DNA from: CAZOKH01 sp964580315
GTDB taxonomy: Bacteria; Chloroflexota; Anaerolineae; Anaerolineales; Anaerolineaceae
DNA: 50,243 bases
Assembly (NCBI GenBank): GCA_964580315.1
Contig: CAZOKH010000015.1
Location: forward strand, 1 to 50,243
Direction: 5' to 3'
A model generated the notes under the pieces. The model saw only the letters and a list, made by a program, of their open reading frames with translations, was not told where the DNA came from and did not search any database. This document shows positions 22,918-30,967 of the stretch, in pieces; the stretch's first letter is position 1, and the number at the start of each line of letters is the position of its first letter. The position numbers were made by a program, and so were the translations under genes.

Positions 22918-23715
22918 ATGGATATTGGCAAGCGAAACGTTCTCATTTTTCAACCGCACAATGATGATGCCGTCATTGCCCTGGGCGGTGCATTGCTGAA
23001 ACTGAAACTGGCCGGATGGGGGATTCAATATATCTACTTGACAGACGGTCGATACGGCGGCAATGATTTGACTGCTGATGAAATTTGTGCACTACGTAAG
23101 GCAGAAGCAGCTAATGAGCGGCGATTGCTGGGCGTGGAAGAATTCCTCGAGTTGGACTATCCCGATCAATCTCTGATGGATTTGTCACCTGCCGGGCGAG
23201 AAATTGCTCAAAACAGGATGGTTGAAGCTTTGCGCGAAATGCAGCCGCAGGTAGTTTTTGTGCCCTCTCCTAATGATCAGCACCCTGACCATCGGGCAAC
23301 TCACGACCTGGCAATGGCAGCTCTGGGACAATATGCACAGCCGGTGTGCCTGGCAAAGTATTCAGTGTGGTTGATGCCCGATTTTTACACCAAGCGCAAT
23401 GACCCGGCCCGGCAAACCTTGCTGGTGGGGATTGATGCTGTGGTACAGCAAAAAATGGATTTGATTCGCTGCCATCGCAGCCAGATTCAAAGGCGGGCTT
23501 ATGACGACATTGCTCTTCATCTGGCTGCCTATTATTCGCTGGTGAATCTGGCAGAAACAAAAATGGGCGCGAAATATTGTGAGTTGTTGGGAATTTATTT
23601 GCAGGGCGAACAGAATGGCATTTTGCAGGAACTATTCGGGGCGTTGCAACCTGTTATGGATGTTTCTGAGATTGCACATGGGTCCAACAGCGAATCGACA
23701 AAGGTTGAATTATGA
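22918..23715 (+). CDS. PIG-L family zinc deacetylase
   Basis: 265 residues from ATG 22918 (alternative in-frame ATG 22897 overlaps the preceding gene; neither has a strong ribosome site). The zinc-binding motifs are FQPHNDDAVIALGG near residue 12 (PHxDD) and SPNDQHPDHRATHDLA near 120 (HPDH). LKLAGWGIQYIYLTDG follows the first motif as usual. Family members remove acetyl groups from GlcNAc-containing lipids, thiols or secondary metabolites (LmbE, MshB, BshB). The neighbouring sugar-nucleotide genes make a GlcNAc-derived substrate plausible. It is the last gene of the run beginning with the phosphohexomutase. Confidence 0.82.
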   Translation: MDIGKRNVLIFQPHNDDAVIALGGALLKLKLAGWGIQYIYLTDGRYGGNDLTADEICALRKAEAANERRLLGVEEFLELDYPDQSLMDLSPAGREIAQNRMVEALREMQPQVVFVPSPNDQHPDHRATHDLAMAALGQYAQPVCLAKYSVWLMPDFYTKRNDPARQTLLVGIDAVVQQKMDLIRCHRSQIQRRAYDDIALHLAAYYSLVNLAETKMGAKYCELLGIYLQGEQNGILQELFGALQPVMDVSEIAHGSNSESTKVEL

Positions 23716-23821
23716 TCTCTATTCATTGTTATAATATCTATTCTTGATAATACAAAAAAGAGGATCATTATTAAGTATTGGCTGTTAAAGCATTTATCCA
23801 TTTGTATTTCTGGCGGGGGCT

Positions 23822-25108
23822 ATGTCTGTCTGGAATAATCTCTTCGCGCTAATCGGGCTTATCCTGGTTGACCTGTTGGTGACTACCACCCGCGCCAGTT
23901 TGCTTAATGCACGTTGGCCGTATCTATATTCGCTGCGAGAAAAAAATTTTTCCGAAGTTGACCGGACGATTGATTTGCTCCAGCGCCCCAACTTGACCGT
24001 TGCACTGCGGCTGGCGGGCAGCGCCATGCATTTTATGGTTCTAACGGCGGGTATGCTGTTGATTGCGCAGGTTTACCCCCTGTTCCCGCACCCGGCACTG
24101 ATGAGTGGATGCCTGGTGCTGGGTGTCATGTTATTCTGGATGCTGGAATACACGCTGGAAGGCCTGGCGCTGCGACAGGCAGAATTATCTGCCATCCGGT
24201 TAACCCCGGCAGCCAGGGTAATTGAGTGGATCTTCCGTCCTCTTTCGGCGCTGATGATCAGGCTGCGCGGCGGTGTGCCAATGGTGTCGCAGCGCATGCC
24301 GGGCTCGGTGACAGAGGATGAATTGAAAAACTGGGTGGAAGAAAGTCAGCCTTCGGGCGGGTTGGAAGAAGGCGAACGGAAAATGATCGCTTCCATCTTC
24401 CAGTTTGGCGACACCCTGTGCCGTGAGATTATGGTCCCGCGCACCGATGTGCTGGCTTTGGAAGTGAACACTTCGCTGCCAGATGCCATTCACGCGGTAT
24501 TGCATTCAGGGCATTCCCGTTTCCCGGTCTATGATGACGACACCGATAATATCGTGGGACTGCTTTATGCCAAAGATTTGCTGCAGCTACAAGCGCAACA
24601 GGAGCAATCCATTCGCGGGCTGCTGCGTGAAGCTTATTTTATTCCTGACGCTAAGAAAGTGGATGAACTGCTGCGAGAAATGCAGGAACGCGGTTTTCAC
24701 ATGGCGGTGGTGATTGACGAGTACGGCGGGATGGCGGGTATTGTCACCATGGAAGATATTGTGGAAGAGATCGTTGGCGAAATTCGCGACGAATATGATG
24801 AAAAAGAAGAACTTCCATTTTTGGAAATTAGCCCGGACGAATTCATCTTCCTCGGCAAAATTGACCTGGACGATGTGAATGAATTGTTGGATACTGACCT
24901 GGAGAGTGATGCGGCTGATTCGCTGGGCGGATTTATTTATGATCAGATCGGCAGGGTTCCCACCGGCGGCGAGACCCTGGAAGTGGACGGCTGGGTGTTG
25001 ACGGTGGAACAGGTTAGCCGGCGGCGCATTCGCAAGGTGCGCGCACGGCGTAAAGAAGAACCAACCCCGCCGCAACCCGAGGAGATCGAGAATGGAATTA
25101 ACCCCTGA
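23822..25108 (+). CDS. CNNM/CorC-HlyC family membrane protein with CBS pair
   Basis: 428 residues: an N-terminal DUF21-type membrane region with about four helices (3-22, 60-82, 92-115 and 130-150); a CBS pair at about 195-325 (REIMVPRTDVLALEVN, HSRFPVYDDDTDNIVGLLYAKDLL, HMAVVIDEYGGMAGIVTMEDIVEEIVGEI); and a C-terminal CorC_HlyC domain (about 340-410, LDLDDVNELL-like, GGFIYDQIGRVPTGGE). Relatives are implicated in magnesium or cobalt efflux; the hemolysin name is historical. It overlaps the cytidine deaminase gene by 17 bp, starting the corC-like / cdd / recO operon, an arrangement reminiscent of the ybeY-corC and cdd-era-recO blocks of other bacteria. Confidence 0.88.
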   Translation: MSVWNNLFALIGLILVDLLVTTTRASLLNARWPYLYSLREKNFSEVDRTIDLLQRPNLTVALRLAGSAMHFMVLTAGMLLIAQVYPLFPHPALMSGCLVLGVMLFWMLEYTLEGLALRQAELSAIRLTPAARVIEWIFRPLSALMIRLRGGVPMVSQRMPGSVTEDELKNWVEESQPSGGLEEGERKMIASIFQFGDTLCREIMVPRTDVLALEVNTSLPDAIHAVLHSGHSRFPVYDDDTDNIVGLLYAKDLLQLQAQQEQSIRGLLREAYFIPDAKKVDELLREMQERGFHMAVVIDEYGGMAGIVTMEDIVEEIVGEIRDEYDEKEELPFLEISPDEFIFLGKIDLDDVNELLDTDLESDAADSLGGFIYDQIGRVPTGGETLEVDGWVLTVEQVSRRRIRKVRARRKEEPTPPQPEEIENGINP

Positions 25109-25502
25109 ATTACGCGAAAAGTTGATCGAGACCGCGCTGCAAGCGCGCAAGTGGGCTTATGCGCCCTATTCCAAATACAACGTGGGGGCGGCGCTGCTGA
25201 CCGCTTCCGGCAAGATTTATGATGGTGTGAATATTGAAAATGCCGCTTACCCGGTGACGATTTGCGCTGAACGCGTGGCAGTGTTTAAAGCGGTTTCAGA
25301 AGGCGAACGCAATTTTGAGGCGATTGTGGTGGCTACTGAAAACGGCGGCTCGCCCTGCGGAAGCTGCCGCCAGGTGCTGGCCGAGTTCGGCGTTGAAACC
25401 GTGGTGCTGCTGGTTAATGCCGCCGGGCAACTGGTGCAGGAAACCAGTGTGGACAAACTACTGCCGGGCGCATTTTTACCCCGGGATTTACCGCAAGGAT
25501 AA
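25092..25502 (+). CDS. cdd: Cytidine deaminase
   Basis: 136 residues, the size of homotetrameric cytidine deaminases. Zinc ligands and the catalytic glutamate are in TICAERVAVFKAV (CAE, near residue 57) and SPCGSCRQVLAEFG (PCxxC, near 90). AYAPYSKYNVGAALLT near 18 is the substrate-binding signature. It deaminates cytidine and deoxycytidine to the uridine forms for pyrimidine salvage. GAGGAG lies 6-11 nt upstream of the ATG, inside the 3' end of the corC-like gene (17 bp overlap). recO begins 3 bp after the stop. Confidence 0.95.
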   Translation: MELTPELREKLIETALQARKWAYAPYSKYNVGAALLTASGKIYDGVNIENAAYPVTICAERVAVFKAVSEGERNFEAIVVATENGGSPCGSCRQVLAEFGVETVVLLVNAAGQLVQETSVDKLLPGAFLPRDLPQG

Positions 25503-25505
25503 CGG

Positions 25506-26297
25506 ATGGGCGCCAGCGAGCGCAGTTTGCGTGTGGAAGCCGTGGTCTTGCGGCATACAGACTACGGTGAAGCCGACCGTTTATTAACTTTGTTTTCGCG
25601 CGAGGCGGGTAAACTGCGCGTGATTGCCAAAGGCGTGCGGCGCATGCACTCGCGCAAGGCGGGGCATCTTGAGCCGTTTACGCGTGTGACGCTGATGCTG
25701 GCACGCGGGCGCGATTTGTGGATTGTGACCCAGGCTGAAACTGTGGAAGCCTACCTGCCCTTGCGCGAAGATTTGCTGCGCACCGGTTATGCAGCCTATG
25801 TGGTTGAATTGCTCGACCGCTTTAGCTATGAAGAGGGGGAAAACCGCGACCTGTACCAGTTGATGGTTCAGACCTTGCAGCGCATTGCCAGTCAGGCAGA
25901 TGCTTTCCCGGCGGTGCGTTACTACGAGATGAGGCTGCTCGATCTGCTGGGCTTTCGCCCGCAATTGCAGCGCTGCCTGGGCTGCGGCGAGTTGATCCAA
26001 CCGGAAGACCAATATTTCTCAGCCGAATACGGCGGGGTGTTTTGCCCGCGCTGCCGTTCCAATGACCTGGGAGCCCGCCCGGTGTCGGTAGCGGCTTTAA
26101 AAGCACTGCGTCATTATCAGCGCAGCAGTTACACCGAAGCCATGCGGCTTGAACTGACTCCGGCTGTGCGCAGCGAACTGGAAAGCCTGCTCCAGTATTA
26201 TCTTACCTATCACCTGGAACGCAGCCTGAACACGCCGGCATTCCTGCGCCGGGTGCGCAGCCAGGCTGCGGCATCCAACGGTAACCGGTCAGATTGA
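25506..26297 (+). CDS. recO: DNA repair protein RecO
   Basis: 263 residues. The N-terminal OB-fold is clear: LRVEAVVLRHTDYGEADRLLTLFSREAGKLRVIAKGVRR near residue 7. The helical C-terminal domain carries a four-cysteine zinc site, RCLGCGELI near 158 and GVFCPRCR near 180. RecO anneals SSB-coated strands and with RecR loads RecA at gaps. It follows cdd by 3 bp; linkage of cdd and recO is a recurrent bacterial arrangement. The stop abuts the convergent small membrane-protein gene with no gap. Confidence 0.93.
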   Translation: MGASERSLRVEAVVLRHTDYGEADRLLTLFSREAGKLRVIAKGVRRMHSRKAGHLEPFTRVTLMLARGRDLWIVTQAETVEAYLPLREDLLRTGYAAYVVELLDRFSYEEGENRDLYQLMVQTLQRIASQADAFPAVRYYEMRLLDLLGFRPQLQRCLGCGELIQPEDQYFSAEYGGVFCPRCRSNDLGARPVSVAALKALRHYQRSSYTEAMRLELTPAVRSELESLLQYYLTYHLERSLNTPAFLRRVRSQAAASNGNRSD

Positions 26298-26516
26298 TTA
26301 TTTCTTTTTGGCTTTTGAGCCGGATTTTGTTTTGGGGTGATAACGATCCAGGTCTTGCTTGATGAGGTACACCGAAGCTACCACCATGACAAATAATGCC
26401 ACGGCAACAATGCCCCAATACCAGTTTTGTGCGGGATTGAGCATTAGTTGATAGACGCTGAGACCGAGCGCAACCAGGAAAGCGATTAAACCAAGAATAC
26501 GGCGTTTGGAAATCAT
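26298..26516 (-). CDS. Small two-helix membrane protein with basic tail
   Basis: 72 residues: helices at about 7-25 and 33-52, then a Lys/Ser-rich tail (KTKSGSKAKKK) likely facing the cytoplasm. An AGGA-type ribosome site is seen upstream (rc of tcctc, about 26531). It is convergent with recO, the stops being directly adjacent. No function can be assigned. Confidence 0.6.
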   Translation of the reverse strand: MISKRRILGLIAFLVALGLSVYQLMLNPAQNWYWGIVAVALFVMVVASVYLIKQDLDRYHPKTKSGSKAKKK

Positions 26517-26646
26517 GGGGATGGAACATCCTCTCTTATCAAATTAAAGGCGGGAGCAATTTTAATTCAGAAAAGCTCAGGCTAATTTTTTTGACCGCGG
26601 GAAATTTTTATTTTTAACGATCCTGGCGTCTCAGCGCAAGACCTTT

Positions 26647-27930
26647 TTAGGTTACTGTGCTGCGCTGCTGCGAGTATTTCTCGTGGCGTTTTTCGGTCAC
26701 CACAGCGGCAATACGCTGCACGGCTTCCCACACTTCTTCAAAGGTGGTGTAAAGCGGAGTGAAACCCAGGCGCAGGTTGTCGGGCTCGCGGAAATCGGGG
26801 ATGACTTTCATTTCATGGATCAGGGCCAGGTTGATGCGGTAGGCATCGGCGTGGCGAATGCTGACATGCGAGCCGCGCCTCTGCGGGTCGCGCGGCGAAC
26901 CCAGGCTGAAGCCCAGCGGCGCCAGGGTGTGATCAACCAGGGCGGTCATATAGCCGGTCAGAGCGGCCGATTTTTGCCGGATGGCCGGCATGCCGGCGCG
27001 CAGGGCAATTTCCAGGGCCGGTTCCACCATCAGCAGCGATAATACCGATGGCGTGCCCGCCAGGAAACGGGAAATGCCCTCAGCCGGGGTGAAATCCAGG
27101 TCAAAGGCAAACGGGGCGCGGTGCGCCCACCAGCCGCCGATGGGCGACAGCACTTTGTCTTGCAAGTCCCGGCGCACATACAACCAGGAGGGCGACCCGG
27201 GGCCGCCGTTGAGGTATTTGTAGGTGCAGCCCACGGCGAAATCAACGCCCCAGGCGTCCAGTTCAATCGGAATGGAGCCGCCCCCGTGGCTGAAGTCCCA
27301 CAACACCAGGGCGCCGGCGCGGTGGGCGGCGGCAGTGATGGCGGGCACATCATACAGGAAACCGCTCTTGAAAGTGGGCGTTGAAAACGTGATCAGGGCT
27401 GTGTCGGAACCCAGGGAGTTCAGGATGGACTGTTCGTCGGCGTGGATGCCGTCGGGTGAAGTGAGCACTTTGAGGCTGTGGCGCCCGCCCAGCAGACGTA
27501 TGCAGTTTTGCAGCGTGTAGAGGTCGGTGGGAAAATTGAGTTCATCGCTGAAGATGACTGAGCGCTGCCCCTGGTATTCGAGGGCGGCCATGACCAGCTT
27601 GAAAAAGTTCACCGTGGTCGAATCGCCCACCACAATCTGCCCGGGGGCTGCGCCCAGCAAACCGGCAAGCTGGTCGCCCAGGCGGCGCGGGGCCTCGTAC
27701 CAGCCTTCACCCCAGCCGCGGATCAGGCGTTCGCCCCACTGCTGGCGTACGGCAGTTTCCAGTATCTGCAGGCTGGCTTTTGGCAATCTTCCCAGTGAAT
27801 TGCCGTCCAGGTAGATCAGGTCGGGATCGTCAATGACAAATTCGGCGCGGAAAGCCGCCAGTTCGTCCAGGGTATCCAACTGGCGGGCATATTCCAGGCC
27901 GGGATGAAAGTCTTGTGAGGGTGAGGTCAT
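26647..27930 (-). CDS. kynU: Kynureninase
   Basis: 427 residues. Diagnostic stretches are IYLDGNSLGRLPKAS near residue 38, GDSTTVNFFKLVMAAL near 102, DELNFPTDLY near 128, WDFSHGGGSIPIELD near 212, and the PLP-lysine segment VGCTYKYLNGGPGSPSWLYV near 232. Fold-type I PLP enzyme; it cleaves kynurenine or 3-hydroxykynurenine to (hydroxy)anthranilate and alanine. No tryptophan dioxygenase or formamidase is encoded in the window, so it may act in salvage or be supplied by distant genes. Its ATG overlaps the stop of the upstream epimerase gene by 4 bp, so they are co-transcribed, an unexpected partnership. Confidence 0.92.
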   Translation of the reverse strand: MTSPSQDFHPGLEYARQLDTLDELAAFRAEFVIDDPDLIYLDGNSLGRLPKASLQILETAVRQQWGERLIRGWGEGWYEAPRRLGDQLAGLLGAAPGQIVVGDSTTVNFFKLVMAALEYQGQRSVIFSDELNFPTDLYTLQNCIRLLGGRHSLKVLTSPDGIHADEQSILNSLGSDTALITFSTPTFKSGFLYDVPAITAAAHRAGALVLWDFSHGGGSIPIELDAWGVDFAVGCTYKYLNGGPGSPSWLYVRRDLQDKVLSPIGGWWAHRAPFAFDLDFTPAEGISRFLAGTPSVLSLLMVEPALEIALRAGMPAIRQKSAALTGYMTALVDHTLAPLGFSLGSPRDPQRRGSHVSIRHADAYRINLALIHEMKVIPDFREPDNLRLGFTPLYTTFEEVWEAVQRIAAVVTEKRHEKYSQQRSTVT

Positions 27931-28856
27931 TTTGCGGCGAAACGCGGGTCGTTTTCCAGGGTCAGGCGGATGCCTTCTTCCAGCGAAACCTGCGGCTGGT
28001 AGCCCAGTTTTTCACGGGCGCGGGTCAGGTCGGCGCACATGCGGTCGGGACCCGGGTCGCTGCGCTGGTTGAACATGGTTTCGGGTTTTTTGCCGGTGGA
28101 TTCCAGCACCATGCGCGCCAGGTCGCGCACGCTCACGTCGCGGCCGCTGCCCACATTGATGGTCAACTGGTTGATGTCGGGTGCACTGGCGGCTGCCACC
28201 ATGGCGCGCACCACGTCGTCTTTGTAGACATAATCGCGCGTCTGGTTGCCTTCGCCGTGAATGATGATGGTGCCTTCCAGGATGGCCTGGCGCAGAAAGT
28301 TGGGAATCACGGGGGTATAAACCGGCGGGAGCTGCTGGCCGGGACCGTAGGCGTTGAACACGCGCAGGTTGACCGTTTCCATGCCCCACAGGGCGCCAAT
28401 GGTGCGCACGTAGTACTCCGCTGCCAGCTTGGAGACGGCATAGGGTGAACTGGGGTTGGGGGTAAATTCTTCTTTCAGCGGCTGCTCTTGCTGCACACCG
28501 TAGATGGCGCCGGAAGAGATGAATACCACGCGGCGCACTCCCACATCGCGCATGGCTTCCATCAGGGTGACTGTGCCGCCCACGTTCACCCGGTCATACT
28601 CGCGCGGGTAGAGCAGGGATTCCTGCACCAATACGCGCGCTGCCAGGTGGTAAACGCAGTCCACATCTTGCAGCAGTGTCCACAACTTGGGACGGTCGTT
28701 GATGTCGCCGCGGGTAAAATGCACTTCGGGCAACAGTGTGTTGGGGTCGCCGGTGGAAAGATCATCCAGGCCGCGCACGGAATGTCCTTCACGTGCCAGT
28801 TGATTGGCTAAGGCTGAACCTAAGAACCCGGCTGCTCCGGTGATGAGAAAGCGCAT
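27927..28856 (-). CDS. NAD-dependent epimerase/dehydratase (UDP-glucose 4-epimerase-like, extended SDR)
   Basis: 309 residues from ATG 28856, which puts MRFLITGAAGFLGSALANQL at the N-terminus (GxxGxxG NAD site); an in-frame ATG at 28901 would add 15 unconserved residues. LDDLSTGDPNTLLPEV follows, then HLAARVLVQESL, VVFISSGAIYG and SPYAVSKLAAEYYV with the catalytic Tyr-xxx-Lys near residue 143, and NLRVFNAYGPGQ near 170. It probably interconverts a nucleotide sugar such as UDP-glucose/galactose or the glucuronate or GlcNAc forms. It overlaps kynureninase by 4 bp at its 3' end. Confidence 0.87.
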   Translation of the reverse strand: MRFLITGAAGFLGSALANQLAREGHSVRGLDDLSTGDPNTLLPEVHFTRGDINDRPKLWTLLQDVDCVYHLAARVLVQESLLYPREYDRVNVGGTVTLMEAMRDVGVRRVVFISSGAIYGVQQEQPLKEEFTPNPSSPYAVSKLAAEYYVRTIGALWGMETVNLRVFNAYGPGQQLPPVYTPVIPNFLRQAILEGTIIIHGEGNQTRDYVYKDDVVRAMVAAASAPDINQLTINVGSGRDVSVRDLARMVLESTGKKPETMFNQRSDPGPDRMCADLTRAREKLGYQPQVSLEEGIRLTLENDPRFAAK

Positions 28857-29018
28857 AATTTTTCCGTCCGTTAAAGCTGATAATGGGAGATTGTGTTGCA
28901 TTATAGCATATTCTGACGGGGGTATTGCGCAATGAAACGGTTATAATTGTCGTGCCTTTCTGCCCGCCCTGCGGGCGGTTCGGCCTGACAATCTCCATTT
29001 CAAGGAATCTGTCCTGCT

Positions 29019-30950
29019 ATGACGGCAGTTGAACAAACAACTGAATTGAAAACTGCGAAATTTTCCTGGCTGCACGCCGCTGTGGCCGCGCTGCTGGTGC
29101 TGTTTGGGGTGCTGGTGCTGCGGCGCGCCTGGTTGAGCGACGATGCCTACATCACCTTCCGCACGGTCGATAACTTCATCAACGGCTACCGCCTCACCTG
29201 GAACCCCGGCGAGCGCGTGCAGGCCTATACCCACCCGCTGTTGATGCTGCTGCTGTCGGTGTGCTACTTTTTCACCCGCGAGATCTATTTCACCAGCATC
29301 TTGTTGTCGATTGCCCTGTCGCTGGCGGCGGTGAGCCTGCTGCCGGCGCGCATTGCACGCACCAGCAGCGGGGCGGCGCTGGCAATTGCCGCGCTGGCAA
29401 TGAGCAACGCCTTCGTGGACTATTCAACCTCGGGGCTGGAGAACCCGCTGTCGCACGTGCTGCTGGCGGTGTTTGCGGTGCTGCTGTTCAGCCTGCCGCG
29501 CACGCCGCGCTCGCTGCTGTGGCTGTCGGGGGCGGCGTCGCTGGCGGCGGTCAACCGGATGGACAGTGTGCTGATCTACGCGCCGGCTTTGCTGATTGCC
29601 TGGCTGGAGACGGCGGATAAGAAGAGGGGCCTGCTGATGGGCGTGCTGGGGCAGGCGCCGCTGCTGCTGTGGGAGCTGTTCTCGCTGGTGTACTACGGTT
29701 TCCCCTTCCCCAACACCTATTATGCCAAGCTGTACACGGGCATTCCGCAAAGCGAACTGACGCAGCAGGGATTGTATTACTTCCTGAATTCACTGGAGCG
29801 CGACCCGCTGACGCTGGCGGTGATTGCTTTTGGGCTGATTGCAGCCTTGCTGAACCGCGAGAAGCGCGGGCTGGCGCTGGCGGGGGGCGTGGGGTTGTAC
29901 CTGTTGTATATTGTGCGCATTGGGGGCGACTTCATGAGCGGGCGTTTCTTCACCCTGCCGCTGCTGGCGGCTGTGGTTTTGATCTCCCGGCTGGATTTTG
30001 CCAAAATCAGTGCAGAAGCGGTTGCGCTGCTGTTTGCTTTTGTGGTGGGATTGGGGTTGATGTCGCCCATCCCGACTTATCAACTGTACGGCCCTGATGA
30101 TTACGCCGTGGTGGACGGGCGCGGTATTGCCGATGAACGCGTGTGGTACTTCCCCGATGTGGCGCTGATCCATTCCAGCCGCATGAAGGTGATGCCCGAC
30201 AGCGTGGGCAAATACTGGGGCATCGAGGCGCGCGAGCAGGGCAAGCAAGATTTGCAGGTTAATCCATCCGGCAACATCGGCCTGTATGGCTATTATGCCG
30301 GGCCAAAAGTGCACATCATTGACTGGTTTGCCCTGGCAGATGCGCTGGAAGCGCGCCTGCCTGCCAAGCGCATGGTCAACTGGCGCATCGGGCATTTTGA
30401 GCGCGTGGTGCCGCAGGGCTATGTTTCCACGGCTTACGCGCCCGGCAACCGCATTGAAGACCAAAACCTGGCAAAATTCTATGACCAACTGGCGCTCATC
30501 ATCAAAGGCGACCTGTTCAGCCCGGCGCGCTGGCGGGCCATCTGGCTGATGAACACGCATCAACTGGATTATTTGATTGATTTTGAAACCTACCGCTACC
30601 CTGAAACAGTGGAACGGTCGGCCGACGAACTTGCTCCGATTGGCGGCAAGACCCCTAAAGCAATTTCAATGAGCGACAGCGGCGCGGTGATTACTCTGCC
30701 GCAAGTCTCACACGCGGCTCAATTGGAAATTTCGCTCGACAGCAATGATGAATACCGGGTGATTTATTACCAGGGCAAAACCGTCCTGGCGGAACAGCCG
30801 GTGAATGCGCCCTTCACACCCGAAGGCCTGGCGCTGCGCCGCCTGACCGTGCCGGTCAAAGCCGCGCAGAGCGGTTATGACCGGCTGCGCGTGCTGCCGG
30901 TGCGCGGCGACGACAGCTATCACCTGGGTTCCTTTCAACTGGTTGAATAA
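29019..30950 (+). CDS. GT-C-like polytopic membrane protein, copy 1 of a tandem pair
   Basis: 643 residues with about ten helices in the first 350, then a large soluble C-terminal region. After the first helix comes RRAWLSDDAYITFRTVDNFINGY, with the DD and the later WNPGERVQAYTHPL typical of GT-C membrane glycosyltransferases such as the AftB type. A lipid-linked sugar donor is expected, but specificity is unknown. The C-terminal part ends in a beta-rich segment of about 115 residues that copy 2 lacks. Bases 29085-30001 are essentially identical to 31043-31959 in copy 2, while the 3' parts have diverged. Copy 2 starts 17 bp after this stop. Confidence 0.75.
   Translation: MTAVEQTTELKTAKFSWLHAAVAALLVLFGVLVLRRAWLSDDAYITFRTVDNFINGYRLTWNPGERVQAYTHPLLMLLLSVCYFFTREIYFTSILLSIALSLAAVSLLPARIARTSSGAALAIAALAMSNAFVDYSTSGLENPLSHVLLAVFAVLLFSLPRTPRSLLWLSGAASLAAVNRMDSVLIYAPALLIAWLETADKKRGLLMGVLGQAPLLLWELFSLVYYGFPFPNTYYAKLYTGIPQSELTQQGLYYFLNSLERDPLTLAVIAFGLIAALLNREKRGLALAGGVGLYLLYIVRIGGDFMSGRFFTLPLLAAVVLISRLDFAKISAEAVALLFAFVVGLGLMSPIPTYQLYGPDDYAVVDGRGIADERVWYFPDVALIHSSRMKVMPDSVGKYWGIEAREQGKQDLQVNPSGNIGLYGYYAGPKVHIIDWFALADALEARLPAKRMVNWRIGHFERVVPQGYVSTAYAPGNRIEDQNLAKFYDQLALIIKGDLFSPARWRAIWLMNTHQLDYLIDFETYRYPETVERSADELAPIGGKTPKAISMSDSGAVITLPQVSHAAQLEISLDSNDEYRVIYYQGKTVLAEQPVNAPFTPEGLALRRLTVPVKAAQSGYDRLRVLPVRGDDSYHLGSFQLVE
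29085..30001 (+). repeat. Near-identical direct repeat, copy 1 (about 917 bp)
   Basis: Pairs with 31043-31959 at a constant offset of 1,958 bp. By eye I saw a single base difference (T/C in the ggttgagc/ggctgagc codon, near 29133/31091). It encodes the N-terminal membrane part of both tandem GT-C-like proteins. Confidence 0.9.
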
Positions 30951-30967
30951 TCAAATTTGGTTTGCAT

